DNA of 64,000 nucleotides from Micromonospora sp. WMMD980 (GCF_029626035.1 NZ_JARUBE010000003.1:4216001-4280000), one strand, 5' to 3'. Positions 31,411 through 41,674 are shown, counted from the stretch's first letter. Notes: generated by a model not told the origin, from the sequence alone. Numbers and translations are program-made.

Positions 31411-32537
31411 CGCGCGACGGCCGCCGCGATCTTGCTGACCGGCTCGGCCAGCGCGTTGATGCTGTCCGAGAGCTCCTTCAGCTCGGTCTTGCTGAGCTGG
31501 GTGTGCAGCTTCCAGCCGTCGCCGGCCCGGTGCTTGCCGAGCGCGGCCTCGACGGTGGCGAACTCGGCGTCGAGCTGCTTGACCAGGTCCGGCGCGCGTT
31601 GTTCCAGGGCCGGACGCAGCGCGGCGACGGCAGCCTTCGAGCCTTCCAGGTTGGCGTTGAAGTCCCAGAGGTCGGTGTGCGAGTACCGCTCCTCCTCGCC
31701 GGTGATCTTGCCGCTGGCGACCTCGTCGAGGAGCGCCTTGGCGCCGTTGGCGAGCTGGAGCGGGGTGAGCTTCTCGGCGTCGGCCTTGGCCACGATCGCC
31801 TTGACGTCGACCAGGAGCTGGTCGGCGATCGGGCCGTCCTTGCTGATGTCGCCGGTGGTCCAGAGGTCCTTCTCGATCCGGTGGAAGCCGGTGAACTCCA
31901 TGCCCTCCTCGATCACCTCCTCGCGGCCGTCGATCTTCGGGTCGAGGTCGCCGAAGCTCTCCGCGACCGGCTCGATCCGCTCCCAGTAGGTGCGGGTCAC
32001 CGGGTAGAGCGCCTTGGCCTTCGCCACGTCGTTGGCCTTGACCGCGGCCACGAACTCCTCGGTCTTGGTCAGCAGCGCGGCGGTCTGGCTGCGCACGTAG
32101 CGCTGGTAGCTGGCGGTGGCCTCGGTGAGCGCGGCGTCCGGCGCGACGCTCGCGGCGGTGCCGCTGACCTTCAGCGCGCCCCGGATGCCCCGGCCGCTCA
32201 TCCCCGGCTTGCAGGCGGTCTCGTACGTCCCGGCGGGCAGCTCGACGCGCAGTTCACGGCTCAGCCCGGGGGCGATGTTCTCGACCTCGCCCATCACCCG
32301 GTCACCCGCGGCGTAGACGTAGAACTCGTTGACCTTGGAGCCGCTGTTGGTCACCTTGAAGGTCACCTGACCCGCGTCGATCGCGGTGCGGCCGACCTCG
32401 CAGGCGGTGTCGGTGGCCTTGACGGCGATCGGGCCGCCCGCGGTGGCGTCGGCGTCGTCACCGCCCCCGCAGCCGGCCAGGCCGGCGACGGCGAGCAGCC
32501 CGGCGGCGGCGGGCGCGACGAATCGAGTGGTACGCAT
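31407..32537 (-). CDS. efeO: Iron uptake periplasmic-type lipoprotein EfeO
   Basis: 376 residues. Lipobox LAGC (Cys23) indicates lipid anchoring. An N-terminal cupredoxin domain (about 35-125: VKATDTACEVGRTAIDAGQVTFKV split, then GTYETACKPGM) is followed by the M75-type imelysin domain (about 140-376), which includes EFTGFHRIEKDLW with the HxxE metal motif. EfeO captures iron and passes it to the EfeU permease. 30 bp downstream of efeU. Confidence 0.95.
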   Translation of the reverse strand: MRTTRFVAPAAAGLLAVAGLAGCGGGDDADATAGGPIAVKATDTACEVGRTAIDAGQVTFKVTNSGSKVNEFYVYAAGDRVMGEVENIAPGLSRELRVELPAGTYETACKPGMSGRGIRGALKVSGTAASVAPDAALTEATASYQRYVRSQTAALLTKTEEFVAAVKANDVAKAKALYPVTRTYWERIEPVAESFGDLDPKIDGREEVIEEGMEFTGFHRIEKDLWTTGDISKDGPIADQLLVDVKAIVAKADAEKLTPLQLANGAKALLDEVASGKITGEEERYSHTDLWDFNANLEGSKAAVAALRPALEQRAPDLVKQLDAEFATVEAALGKHRAGDGWKLHTQLSKTELKELSDSINALAEPVSKIAAAVAR

Positions 32538-32567
32538 CGGTGCGGGTTCTCCTCGGAGACGGGCGCG

Positions 32568-33560
32568 TCAGGCGCGCGGGGGCGGGGCGGTGGCGGCCGG
32601 CTGCGACCGCTCGGCCGGGGCGTTCCGGGCCGGGGCGGCGGGCTCGGCGGCCGGCCGGATCGGCTCGGCCGGGGCTGCCGTGGGCTCGGGGGACCCGGCC
32701 GGCGTCGCGGACTCCGGGGCCACGGCGGGCGTGGCCGCAGGCGCAGCGGGCCGGGTCGGCTTGCGCAGGAAGAGCACGAGCACCGGCACCGCGTAGGCGA
32801 CCCAGGCGATCAGCTCCAGCACGCTCGGCGCGGCGGTGATGTTGAACATCCCGGCGAGCAGCGCGCCGTACCAGGCGTTGGGGTCCAGCGTGGCGGAGAT
32901 GTCGAAGGCCTGGTTGTTCAGGCCGGGCAGCACCCCGGCCTCCTGGAAGTCGTGCACGCCGTACTTGAGGATGCCGGCGGCGACCAGGATCAGCAGCGCG
33001 CCGGTCCAGGTGAAGAAGCGGCTCAGGTTGATCCTCAGAGCGCTCCGGTAGAGCCCGAAGCCGATTACCACGGCGGTGCCGATGCCGCCGATCAGGGCGA
33101 GCAGCGAACCCGCCCCGGTGCCGCCGGCCACGCTCTCGGCGGCGGCGTAGAAGATCAGCGCGGTCTCCAGGCCCTCCCGGACCACCGCGAGGAAGGCCAT
33201 CCCGGCCACCGCGAGCGACCCGACGGCGAGCGCCTCGGTCAGCTTGCCGCGCAGCTCGCCCGCGATCGACCGGGCCGCCCTGCGCATCCAGAAGATCATC
33301 CAGGTCACGAAGACCACGGCGGCGACCGATGTCACCGCCTCGAAGAACTCGCGCGACTCGGAGGTGCGCAGCAGCGAGGTCGAGGTGTACTGGATCAGCG
33401 AGCCGAACACGACGGAGAGCGCCACGGCCAGGCCGACGCCGGCCCAGACCTGGGGCAGCCGGTCACGCCGCTGCGACTTCACGAGGAAGGCGACCAGGAT
33501 GCTGACCACCAGGGTCGCTTCCAGGCCCTCCCGCAGGCCGATCAGGTACGTGGCGAACAT
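32568..33560 (-). CDS. efeU: High-affinity iron permease EfeU (FTR1 family)
   Basis: 330 residues with seven predicted helices. Two REGLE iron-binding motifs are intact: R10-E14 (LREGLEATLVV) and R128-E132 (VREGLETALIF). The last 60 residues are a Pro/Ala-rich cytoplasmic tail, longer than in E. coli. First gene of efeUOB. Candidate iron-regulator boxes lie 14-57 bp upstream of the start. Confidence 0.95.
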   Translation of the reverse strand: MFATYLIGLREGLEATLVVSILVAFLVKSQRRDRLPQVWAGVGLAVALSVVFGSLIQYTSTSLLRTSESREFFEAVTSVAAVVFVTWMIFWMRRAARSIAGELRGKLTEALAVGSLAVAGMAFLAVVREGLETALIFYAAAESVAGGTGAGSLLALIGGIGTAVVIGFGLYRSALRINLSRFFTWTGALLILVAAGILKYGVHDFQEAGVLPGLNNQAFDISATLDPNAWYGALLAGMFNITAAPSVLELIAWVAYAVPVLVLFLRKPTRPAAPAATPAVAPESATPAGSPEPTAAPAEPIRPAAEPAAPARNAPAERSQPAATAPPPRA

Positions 33561-33573
33561 CCGTTACTCCGTC

Positions 33574-33617
33574 GTAGGTCAGGCATGCCTCAGTTAACTT
33601 AGGGCAGCCATACCTTG
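33574..33617 (-). promoter_or_regulatory. Two candidate IdeR/DmdR iron boxes upstream of efeUOB
   Basis: Two 19-bp windows resemble the iron-box consensus TTAGGTTAGGCTAACCTAA: GTAGGTCAGGCATGCCTCA at 33574-33592 (about 13 of 19 matches, with a perfect AGGCATGCCT core) and TTAGGGCAGCCATACCTTG at 33599-33617 (about 12 of 19). They lie just upstream of efeU, 25 bp apart. Iron-dependent repression by an IdeR/DmdR1-type regulator is the likely logic; matches were counted by eye. Confidence 0.5.
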
Positions 33618-33738
33618 CTCCTGGTTCGGGCCGGTCGTCAAGTCGTTCATGGCAACCTGACTCCCCCGCGCGGGCAGCTCGGGTGGCTGCCGGCCCCGAG
33701 GTCGATATGGTGGCCGGAGCCACGGCGGCGGGGGCGAG

Positions 33739-34189
33739 ATGACCGAGGGGTTCGACGCGGCCGACTTCGGCCGGCAGTTTCAGCAGTTCATGCGGGCGAT
33801 GTCCCGGCTCGCGCCGGCCCCGCCGCCGGGGCCCCTGTTCGACCGGCTGGAACGGCATCTCGGGCGGAGTCCGCTCGACATGCCGGTGGTGACGGCGACC
33901 TTCCCGCCGCACGAGCACGCCAACGTCGCGATCGCCCTCGACGCACTGACGTCCGCCAGGAGCGAGCCGGCCTCGCTCATCGGGGTACGAAGCCCGGGCC
34001 GCGAGTACGCCGGCCTGGGCGACATCGTGGACGGCGCCGCACGGCACCAGTACGGACTGGGCGCGACCGCTCTATGCCGGCACGCCGGCCGAACTCGCCG
34101 AACTCGGCACCGCGAGCGAACGCGGGGAGAGTCGCATCGAGCGCGGCTATGCCGCGGTCGTCAGAGATGCCACGAGGTCACCCCGATGA
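33739..34189 (+). pseudogene. Frameshifted or fused remnant: AAA-ATPase-like N-terminus joined to ABC-ATPase-like C-terminus
   Basis: ATG 33739 has a GGGGGCGAG site. About 105 residues (MTEGFDAADFGRQFQQFMRA to GAARHQYG) resemble, from memory, the N-terminus of actinobacterial AAA-type ATPases. From about 34051 the natural-looking protein continues one frame on: from GAC 34055 it reads DWARPLYAGTPAELAELG and ends with TGA 34187-34189, overlapping the next gene's ATG. LYAGTPAELAELG is typical of the C-terminus of ABC-2 exporter ATPases. No Walker A, signature or Walker B motif remains. A deletion joining two genes out of frame is the simplest reading; a single-base error in one short gene is the alternative. 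Confidence 0.55.
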
Positions 34190-35433
34190 GCCGACAGATA
34201 CTGATCGAGATACGTCGCTCGCCGCTGCTCTGGTGCGCTCCGGTGCTCATCGCGCTCGAACTGCTGCTGGTCTTCGGACGACCGGGCGAGTGGACGACGG
34301 TCTGGTCCCAGGCCAGTGCCCGCGCCCAGTGGCCCGTACTGATCGTGGGACCGGCCGTCGCCGCGGTCGCGACGTGGTCCGGCGGTCGAACCCGGCGCGA
34401 CGGGATGCGGGAGCAGCTCAGTCGCGCCGCTCGCCCCGCCTGGACCGTCGAACTGGTCCGGTTCGCGGTCGTGGTCCTCCTCGGGCTTCTCGTCTACGCG
34501 GCTGCCCCGCTCGCGGTCCTCGCGATCGCGGCGGCGGACGGCGCGCCGGGCCGGCCCTGGCCCGGCTACCTTCTGCTGGGCGCCGGCACGCTCGTGACCT
34601 GTGCCGCGATCGGCCACCTGGCCGGGACCCGCTTCTCGTCCCGCGCCGCGCCCCCGCTCGCCGCGATCACGACCTTCACCGCCCTGTCCTGGCTCCAGGA
34701 CGACCCGCGCTTCGCGCTGTCCGTGCTCTCCGGTCATCCACAGGTGGCGTTCGCGCCTGCCGCGCTCGGCGTTCGTCTCGCCCTGGCCGGGGCCGCGACG
34801 GTGGCCGCGGTCGCCGGTGCGGCGGTGCTCGGCCGGCGGGCGATGCGCTCCGGCATCCGGTTCGAGCGAAGGCTCCTCGCCGGCGGTGGCGTCGCCGCCC
34901 TCGCCCTGGTGGCCGCCATGCCGCTGACCGGGCCACTGCGTGTCGGGCGTCCGGCACCCGCCCGTCCCGTGTGCGCGGGCCAACAGCCGCAGGTGTGCGT
35001 CTGGCCGGAGGAGCAGCGTCATCTGGCGGACGCCGTGCACGCCTCGCGACGGCTGGCCGCCGCGGCGGTGAGTGCCGTACCGCTGCCGGCGACGCTGCAC
35101 GAGGAGGGGCTCACCGGCACCGGCCCGCAGAGCGGATTCTGGGTCGGGTACTGGGACCGCGCCATGGTGACGTCGATGATCTCGATGGTGCTGCCCGCAC
35201 GTTGGACATGTCCGACCATGGCCACGGATCAGCGCCGGGCCTGGGCGGAGAACAGCGTGATGCTGCGGACCTGGCTCGCCGTCCGGGTGACCGGCGACGA
35301 CACTCTTCTCGACCGGACACCGCCACGGGTCCGGGACACGGTGCGGGAGGTGCTCGGCCAGGATCCACTCCAGCAGGCGTCCTGGGCCCGAGCCCGCTAC
35401 CAGGTGGTCGGTGACAAGACCTGTGCCCAGTAG
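34186..35433 (+). CDS. ABC-2-type exporter membrane protein (permease-like)
   Basis: 415 residues from ATG 34186, overlapping the stop of the preceding remnant (ATGA), which decides the start. Six hydrophobic segments (about 12-25, 45-60, 98-125, 135-150, 195-215, 228-245) are followed by a large extracytoplasmic C-terminal domain of about 165 residues. That domain begins PVCAGQQPQVCVWPEEQRHL, with two nearby cysteines. The layout resembles actinobacterial ABC-2 permeases fused to an external domain. The cognate ATPase appears lost, so the transporter may be orphaned or use an ATPase encoded elsewhere. Confidence 0.65.
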   Translation: MSRQILIEIRRSPLLWCAPVLIALELLLVFGRPGEWTTVWSQASARAQWPVLIVGPAVAAVATWSGGRTRRDGMREQLSRAARPAWTVELVRFAVVVLLGLLVYAAAPLAVLAIAAADGAPGRPWPGYLLLGAGTLVTCAAIGHLAGTRFSSRAAPPLAAITTFTALSWLQDDPRFALSVLSGHPQVAFAPAALGVRLALAGAATVAAVAGAAVLGRRAMRSGIRFERRLLAGGGVAALALVAAMPLTGPLRVGRPAPARPVCAGQQPQVCVWPEEQRHLADAVHASRRLAAAAVSAVPLPATLHEEGLTGTGPQSGFWVGYWDRAMVTSMISMVLPARWTCPTMATDQRRAWAENSVMLRTWLAVRVTGDDTLLDRTPPRVRDTVREVLGQDPLQQASWARARYQVVGDKTCAQ

Positions 35434-36028
35434 CGAGCTGGGCCGGTATCTCCGCGCCAGGCGAATCGGTCGGGCGGCGCCCGTGCTGGGGCTGCTGGCG
35501 GCGACGGTGGCCCTGGTCGGCCGGCAGACGGTCTACTTCCCGGCCGTCGGTGTCCATTCCGCCCCGGTCAACGCCCTGGTGCTGATCTCGTTGGCGTTCG
35601 CCGTGACGCTGTCGGTGCATCTGCACAGCGACATGTCGGACGTCGAATCCTCGTCGGCCAGGCCGCTCTGGCGCTGGGAGATGCTGCAGACGGTGGTGGG
35701 TGGGCTGACCGGCGTGGTCACCTTCCTCGGCCTCACCCATGTCAGTGGCGCCGGGCATCTGGCGTTCGGCGCCGCCCGCGACTTCCTCTTCTGGCTGGGT
35801 GTGGCGCTGCTGTCCGGTCGGCTGCTGAGTTGGGAGCTGTCCTGGGTGGCACCGGTCGTGCTGGCACTGGCCGTGGGGGTGGCCGGTACGGCCCCGACGG
35901 GCCACCCTCGCCCCTGGGCGGTCCCGCTGCTCCCGGCGGACTCGGTGCCGGCCGCCGCGGCATCCGGACTCGTGCTGGCCCCCGGGCTGCTCGTCCTGGG
36001 GAGAAGCCGGGCGACACGCGCCCGGTGA
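35411..36028 (+). CDS. Small integral membrane protein downstream of the ABC-2-like permease
   Basis: 205 residues from GTG 35411, overlapping the previous gene by 23 bp (GTG 35423 is also possible). Six predicted helices (about 22-38, 50-70, 90-110, 117-138, 143-160, 178-196). The second loop holds HLHSDMSDVESSSARPLWRW. No family recognised. Its overlap with the permease suggests a second subunit of the same exporter. Confidence 0.65.
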   Translation: MTRPVPSSELGRYLRARRIGRAAPVLGLLAATVALVGRQTVYFPAVGVHSAPVNALVLISLAFAVTLSVHLHSDMSDVESSSARPLWRWEMLQTVVGGLTGVVTFLGLTHVSGAGHLAFGAARDFLFWLGVALLSGRLLSWELSWVAPVVLALAVGVAGTAPTGHPRPWAVPLLPADSVPAAAASGLVLAPGLLVLGRSRATRAR

Positions 36029-36055
36029 GGGGACGGATCATCCCGGTCGGCCCGT

Positions 36056-36081
36056 CCGGGCCGGGCGAGTGCCCGGCCCGG
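36056..36081 (-). terminator. Terminator after sahH
   Basis: Perfect 11-bp arms CCGGGCCGGGC / GCCCGGCCCGG with loop GAGT, 10 bp past the sahH stop; also positioned to stop plus-strand transcription from the membrane gene ending at 36028. Confidence 0.75.
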
Positions 36082-36091
36082 GAGGCGTCGA

Positions 36092-37591
<1,500 letters not shown>

Positions 37592-37856
37592 GGAAGCTCC
37601 TGTCGAAGGAAGTGCTGCGCAGCCTTCCACCCTACGCGCGTGAAGCCGCTCACCCAGGGCCGGTTGGCGGACGGGTGCCGGACAGCGCACGGGGCGGACG
37701 GTCGTGAACGGACTTTCCGCCCACGGCCCAGCCGCCCCGTGCATCCCCCCGGTTTGGTTCCCCGCGCGTTCCCGGACCTTCGTCGCGACAACGCTGCGCA
37801 CTCATAACGTTACCGTCAGCCACTGAACTCCGGGCCGTTTCGCGAGATCAGGCGGA
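37592..37856 (-). other. sahH leader region
   Basis: 265 bp between manA and sahH. It contains an 11-bp perfect inverted repeat (37687-37697 / 37732-37742) whose 34-nt loop has further self-complementarity, and a TAACGTTA palindrome at 37805-37812. No gene is supported. No SAH-riboswitch core was recognised by eye. Confidence 0.45.
37687..37742 (-). repeat. Long inverted repeat in sahH 5' leader
   Basis: Arms GCACGGGGCGG and CCGCCCCGTGC, 11 bp perfect, separated by 34 nt, about 96-151 nt upstream of the sahH ATG. If the transcript starts near 37800 this would be a strong RNA hairpin in the leader. Possible attenuator or operator; function unknown. Confidence 0.4.
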
Positions 37857-39017
37857 TCAGCGCAGGCCGCAGGTGGCCACGAAGGCCTCACCGTCCCCGG
37901 CGAGCGCCAGCGCACCGCCGGCCGCCGTGCCGACCGCGGACTGGCCGGCGCCCAACGTCACCACGCCCACACCGTCGTCCACGGACAGCGTGCCGGCCCG
38001 GCAGAGCACCACCCGCGGACCGGGCAGCGTCAGCCGCACCCCGGGCGAACCGGCGCCCACCGCCACCCGGTGCAACGCGAAATCCTCCACCGGCACCGGC
38101 CAGGTCAGCACCCCCGGCGCCACCGGCTCCGCGCGCAGCACCGGATCGGCCAGCACCTCGAAGCGCAGCACCCGCAGCAACTCGTCCACGTCGACGCGCT
38201 TCGGGGTCAGGCCGCCGCGCAACACGTTGTCACTGGCCGCCATGATCTCGACGCCGGTGCCGCGCAGGTAGGCGTGCAGGTTGCCGGCCGGCATCCAGAT
38301 CCCGTCGCCCGGCGCCAACCGGACGTGGTGCAGCAGCAGCGCCACCACCACGCCCGGATCGGCCGGGTACCCGGCGGCGAGCGTGCGCACCAGCGCGGCG
38401 TCCGGCGACGCCGGCCCGGCGGTCGCCGCCGCCAGCACGGCCGCCACCAGCCCCGCACGCTCCGCCTCCGGCCAGCTCAACAGCGCGCGCACAGCCTCCC
38501 GCAGGCCCGCCGGCCCGGTGCGCAACGCGGCCACCACGGGCGCCAGCGCGGGTACGCCGAACCCGGCGATCACCGCCGCCGACCCGGCCGGGTCGCGGAA
38601 GCCGCAGAGCGCCTCGAACTCGCTCAGCGCCACCAGCAACTCCGGCTTGTGGTACGGGTCGACGTAGTTGACCCGCCCGTCGTCGGCCGCGTGCCCGGCC
38701 CGCGCCTGCTCGGCGTCGGGATGCGCCTGGAGGCTCAGCGGAGCGTCCGCGGCCAGCACCTTCAGCAGGAACGGCAGCCGGGTGCCGAACCGGCCGACCA
38801 GCCGCTCACCCAACCAGTGCCCCGGCTCGGCCACCAGCAGCTCGGTGAGGCTCACCGGCCGGCCGTCCCGGTCTACGGTGGCCGGGGCGCCCGGGTGGGC
38901 ACCCAGCCACAGCTCGGCCTCCGGCCCGTCGCTCGGCACCGGCCGGCCCTGCAACTCGGCGATCGCGGTGCGCGAGCCCCAGGCGTAGTCCCGGATCCGG
39001 CCCTGCAACAACTCCAT
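37857..39017 (-). CDS. manA: Mannose-6-phosphate isomerase, class I
   Basis: 386 residues. Interconverts fructose-6-phosphate and mannose-6-phosphate, supplying GDP-mannose for envelope glycans. Type I zinc-site residues: SLQAHPDAEQA, DPYHKPELLVAL and GIWMPAGNLHAYLRGTGVEI, followed by SDNVLRGGLTPKRVDVDELL. Start ATG 39017. 3 bp downstream of the CDF transporter gene; last gene of the Trm112-SIS-CDF-manA run, an arrangement close to the mycobacterial Rv3255c-Rv3258c region. Confidence 0.95.
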   Translation of the reverse strand: MELLQGRIRDYAWGSRTAIAELQGRPVPSDGPEAELWLGAHPGAPATVDRDGRPVSLTELLVAEPGHWLGERLVGRFGTRLPFLLKVLAADAPLSLQAHPDAEQARAGHAADDGRVNYVDPYHKPELLVALSEFEALCGFRDPAGSAAVIAGFGVPALAPVVAALRTGPAGLREAVRALLSWPEAERAGLVAAVLAAATAGPASPDAALVRTLAAGYPADPGVVVALLLHHVRLAPGDGIWMPAGNLHAYLRGTGVEIMAASDNVLRGGLTPKRVDVDELLRVLRFEVLADPVLRAEPVAPGVLTWPVPVEDFALHRVAVGAGSPGVRLTLPGPRVVLCRAGTLSVDDGVGVVTLGAGQSAVGTAAGGALALAGDGEAFVATCGLR

Positions 39018-39020
39018 CGG

Positions 39021-40064
39021 TCAGCTCCCGGGTCGTCCGGCCACCTCGTCGGCCGGCACGGCCTCCGGCGCGCCCGCGCCGGCGGCGTCGTCCTCCGCCG
39101 CCTCCGGCACGGCGGTGTCGGCGGCCTGGCCGGTGCCCGCCCGCTGGGCCGCCGCGCTCCAGATGTCCGGCTCCAGATAGATCACCCGGGCGATCGGCAC
39201 CTCGCGCCGGATCCGCGCCTCGACGGCGTTGATGCCCCGGGCCAGCTCCTCCGCGCTCTCGCAGGCCGGCACCGCGATCTTCGCGGCCACCAGCAGCTCC
39301 TCCGGGCCCAGGTAGAGCGTCTTCATGTGGATGATCCGCTCGACCTCCGGGCCGCCGGTGACGGCCTGCTCGATCTTGGTCAGTTCGCTCCGCTCGGCGC
39401 CCTCACCGAGCAGCAGGCTCTTCGTCTCGATCGCCAGCGTGATCGCGATGACCACCAGCAGCACGCCGATCATGGCGGTGCCGGCGGCGTCCCAGATGCC
39501 GTTGCCGGTAGCCAGCGTCATGCCCACACCGAAGAGCGCGAAGACCAGACCCACGAGCGCGCCGAAATCCTCCAGCAGCACCACGGGCAGCTCCGGAGCC
39601 TTGGCCCGGCGGATGAACCGGATCCAGGTCTGCTTGCCCCGGATCAGGTCGGACTCCTTGATCGCGGTGCGGAACGAGAAGCCCTCCATCACGATCGCGG
39701 CCAGCAGCACCACCACCGGCACCCACTGCCAGCTCTCGATCGGGTGCGGGTCGGACGCCTTGTGGTAGGCCTCGTAGAGCGCGAACAGGCCGCCGAGGCT
39801 GAACAGGATGATCGCCACGATGAACGCGTAGATGTAGCGCTCCCGGCCGTACCCGAACGGGTGCTGCGGCGTCGCCTCCCGCTTGGCCCGCCGACCGCCG
39901 ATCAACAGCAGACCCTGGTTGCCGGAGTCGGCCACCGAGTGGATCGACTCCGCCAGCATCGACGACGAGCCGGTCAGCAGGAACGCGATGAACTTGGTGA
40001 CGGCGATGCCGAGGTTCGCCGCCAGGGCGGCGACGATCGCCTTGTTGCCCCCGTTTGCGCTCAT
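39021..40064 (-). CDS. Cation diffusion facilitator family transporter
   Basis: 347 residues from ATG 40064 (MSANGGNKAIVAALAANLG). Six helices with the CDF metal motifs: SMLAESIHSVADSGNQ in helix 2 and LLEDFGALVGL in helix 5, i.e. S/D...D pairs rather than the classic HxxxD/HxxxD. The cytoplasmic C-terminal domain is at about 210-300. An acidic Ala/Glu-rich tail of about 45 residues ends it. This subfamily exports divalent metals such as zinc or manganese; the metal is not determined. Same operon as manA. Confidence 0.88.
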   Translation of the reverse strand: MSANGGNKAIVAALAANLGIAVTKFIAFLLTGSSSMLAESIHSVADSGNQGLLLIGGRRAKREATPQHPFGYGRERYIYAFIVAIILFSLGGLFALYEAYHKASDPHPIESWQWVPVVVLLAAIVMEGFSFRTAIKESDLIRGKQTWIRFIRRAKAPELPVVLLEDFGALVGLVFALFGVGMTLATGNGIWDAAGTAMIGVLLVVIAITLAIETKSLLLGEGAERSELTKIEQAVTGGPEVERIIHMKTLYLGPEELLVAAKIAVPACESAEELARGINAVEARIRREVPIARVIYLEPDIWSAAAQRAGTGQAADTAVPEAAEDDAAGAGAPEAVPADEVAGRPGS

Positions 40065-40092
40065 TCCCCGCCTCGCTCGATGCCGCACGTGC

Positions 40093-41289
40093 TCACTGGT
40101 TTGCCAGCTCCTTCATTTCCGTGATGGCCGGAACCGCCATCGGGTCCAGCCCGTGTGCCAGAGCGAGATAGATCGAGGCGAAGTCGGGAACCGCCACCAG
40201 CGACGCGAGCCGCTCCAGCGCGGAGCCGCCCTCGGCGGTCACCACGTCGCACCGCACCCCGCGCCGCTCCGCCAGCGTCTGCACCGCGTCCGCGCGGCGC
40301 TCCTCCACCGCCAACGGCTCGTCGGTGTCGTCGTCGGCGTTGAGCCCGCCGTCGCGCAGCAGCACCAGCCGCAGCCGTATGCCCCGCTCGGCGGCGTCGT
40401 CGGGGTCGGCGAAGATGTCCCGCTCGCCCTCGGCCAGACCGCCGAAGACACCGTCGAGCAGGCCCACCCGGCCCCGGCCCGCCTCGCCCAGGGCGCCGCT
40501 GACCACCGGGTAGCGGGCGTTCGCCGACAGCGTGTCGCCGAACCGGCGGGCGGCCACGGTGGCCAGCGGGGACGACCCCCAGACGATCGGGATCGAGCCC
40601 GACAGGCCCAACGCGAGGGACTTCGCCGGGTTGACGAAGGACTCGGCGGTCGGCCGGCACCGGTCGGCGTCGGCGTCCAACCGGGCCGCGGTCTCGGCCA
40701 GGTCCGCCTCGTTGACCTTCACGAGGCCGAGCGTACGGGCGGCCAGCAGAACCGGCACGGTGAGCGCCCAGAGGCTGGCCCGGGCCGGCGCGCGCCGGGG
40801 CACCGGGATGAACGGCGCGCGGGCCCGCTCGGCCACCGACTGGAGTTGCGAGTCCGGCGCGCCGACCGCGACCAGCCGGGCGCCGCGCCGGTGCGCCGCC
40901 TCGGCCGCCCCCAACGCCTCGGGGCTGCGGCCGGACGCGCTGACCGCGATCACCACGTCCGCCGCGCCCACCCAGCCCGGCACGCCGGCGCTGCGGTGCG
41001 GGATGACCGGCACCGGACAGCGCGGCCCGGCGACCGTGGCCAGCACGTCACCGGTGCGCCCGGCGGTGCCGATCCCGGCGATGACCACCGCGCGCGGGCG
41101 CCCGTCGTCGCCGAGCACCGACAGGTTCGCCTCGGCGGCCAGCGCCGCCGACTCGCGCACCTGGGCGCCGGCCGAGGCGGTGAACCGGAGCATGCCACCC
41201 GGGTCGCGCTCGGCCAGCAGCGCGGGATCGTCCAGCAGTGCCTCGTCCGCGTGCCGGTGCCCGCTGACCCCGGCCGTACCGTCCATCAC
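40093..41289 (-). CDS. SIS-domain protein, phosphomannose/phosphoglucose isomerase-like
   Basis: About 397 residues. Two SIS-type sugar-isomerase lobes: residues about 60-200 with VVIAGIGTAGRTGDVLATV, IAVSASGRSPEAL and ARLVAVGAP; and about 220-395 with NPAKSLALGLSGSIPIVWG and LEEL-type catalytic region. It matches the bifunctional PGI/PMI-like family found beside manA in actinobacteria (Rv3256c type). It overlaps the Trm112 gene (GTGATGA junction), so GTG 41289 or ATG 41286 is the start. Confidence 0.88.
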   Translation of the reverse strand: MMDGTAGVSGHRHADEALLDDPALLAERDPGGMLRFTASAGAQVRESAALAAEANLSVLGDDGRPRAVVIAGIGTAGRTGDVLATVAGPRCPVPVIPHRSAGVPGWVGAADVVIAVSASGRSPEALGAAEAAHRRGARLVAVGAPDSQLQSVAERARAPFIPVPRRAPARASLWALTVPVLLAARTLGLVKVNEADLAETAARLDADADRCRPTAESFVNPAKSLALGLSGSIPIVWGSSPLATVAARRFGDTLSANARYPVVSGALGEAGRGRVGLLDGVFGGLAEGERDIFADPDDAAERGIRLRLVLLRDGGLNADDDTDEPLAVEERRADAVQTLAERRGVRCDVVTAEGGSALERLASLVAVPDFASIYLALAHGLDPMAVPAITEMKELANQ

Positions 41290-41492
41290 CGCGACGACCC
41301 GCCCCGCGCCTCGTCGGGCGCGGGCCCACCGAGCGCCTCGTCCAGGAGCAGCACCGGCACGTCGTCACGCACCTCGAAGACCCGACCGCACTGGGTGCAG
41401 GTGAGCGTCTGCGCCTGCGGGTCGTAGTCGAGCGGGGCGTGGTGCGTGTCCGGGCAGGCGAGGATCTCGAGCAACTGCGGGTCCAGGGCCAC
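41286..41492 (-). CDS. Trm112-family zinc-ribbon protein
   Basis: 68 residues: LLEILACPDTHHAPLDYDP, TLTCTQCGRVFEVRDDVPVLL. The CPxx...CxxC pattern and the DDVPVLLxDEA ending are diagnostic of the Trm112/YcaR family. In other organisms Trm112 activates methyltransferases; bacterial partners are mostly unknown. Translationally coupled to the SIS gene. Confidence 0.93.
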   Translation of the reverse strand: MALDPQLLEILACPDTHHAPLDYDPQAQTLTCTQCGRVFEVRDDVPVLLLDEALGGPAPDEARGGSSR

Positions 41493-41638
41493 GGCGCGGC
41501 TCCTTCCACGTATGCGGTCTCACCGGGCGGCGGTGCCGTCCGGCGCACGCGATCTTAACGGCGAACCGCCCCCGGCACCGGGTCCCGTTCGACACCCGCC
41601 GATCGGACCGGCGACCGGGTCACCCCGCCGCCACTCAC

Positions 41639-41660
41639 GGTCACCGTAACCCTGGTGACC
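41639..41660. repeat. Small inverted repeat before Trm112 operon
   Basis: GGTCACC (41639-41645) and GGTGACC (41654-41660), 8-nt spacer, just past the stop of the gene at 41675 and about 150 bp upstream of the Trm112 gene. Terminator or operator; not distinguishable. Confidence 0.3.
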
Positions 41661-41674
41661 CGCCGCGTTCCGGC

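Noticed and set aside
33739..35433. A single 564-residue protein starting at 33739
   Set aside because: The ATGA overlap at 34186-34189 and the change of natural frame near 34051 show two units: a broken upstream gene and a separate permease.
37592..37856. SAH riboswitch upstream of sahH
   Set aside because: The leader is structured, but the conserved core could not be matched by eye; kept only as an unexplained structured leader.
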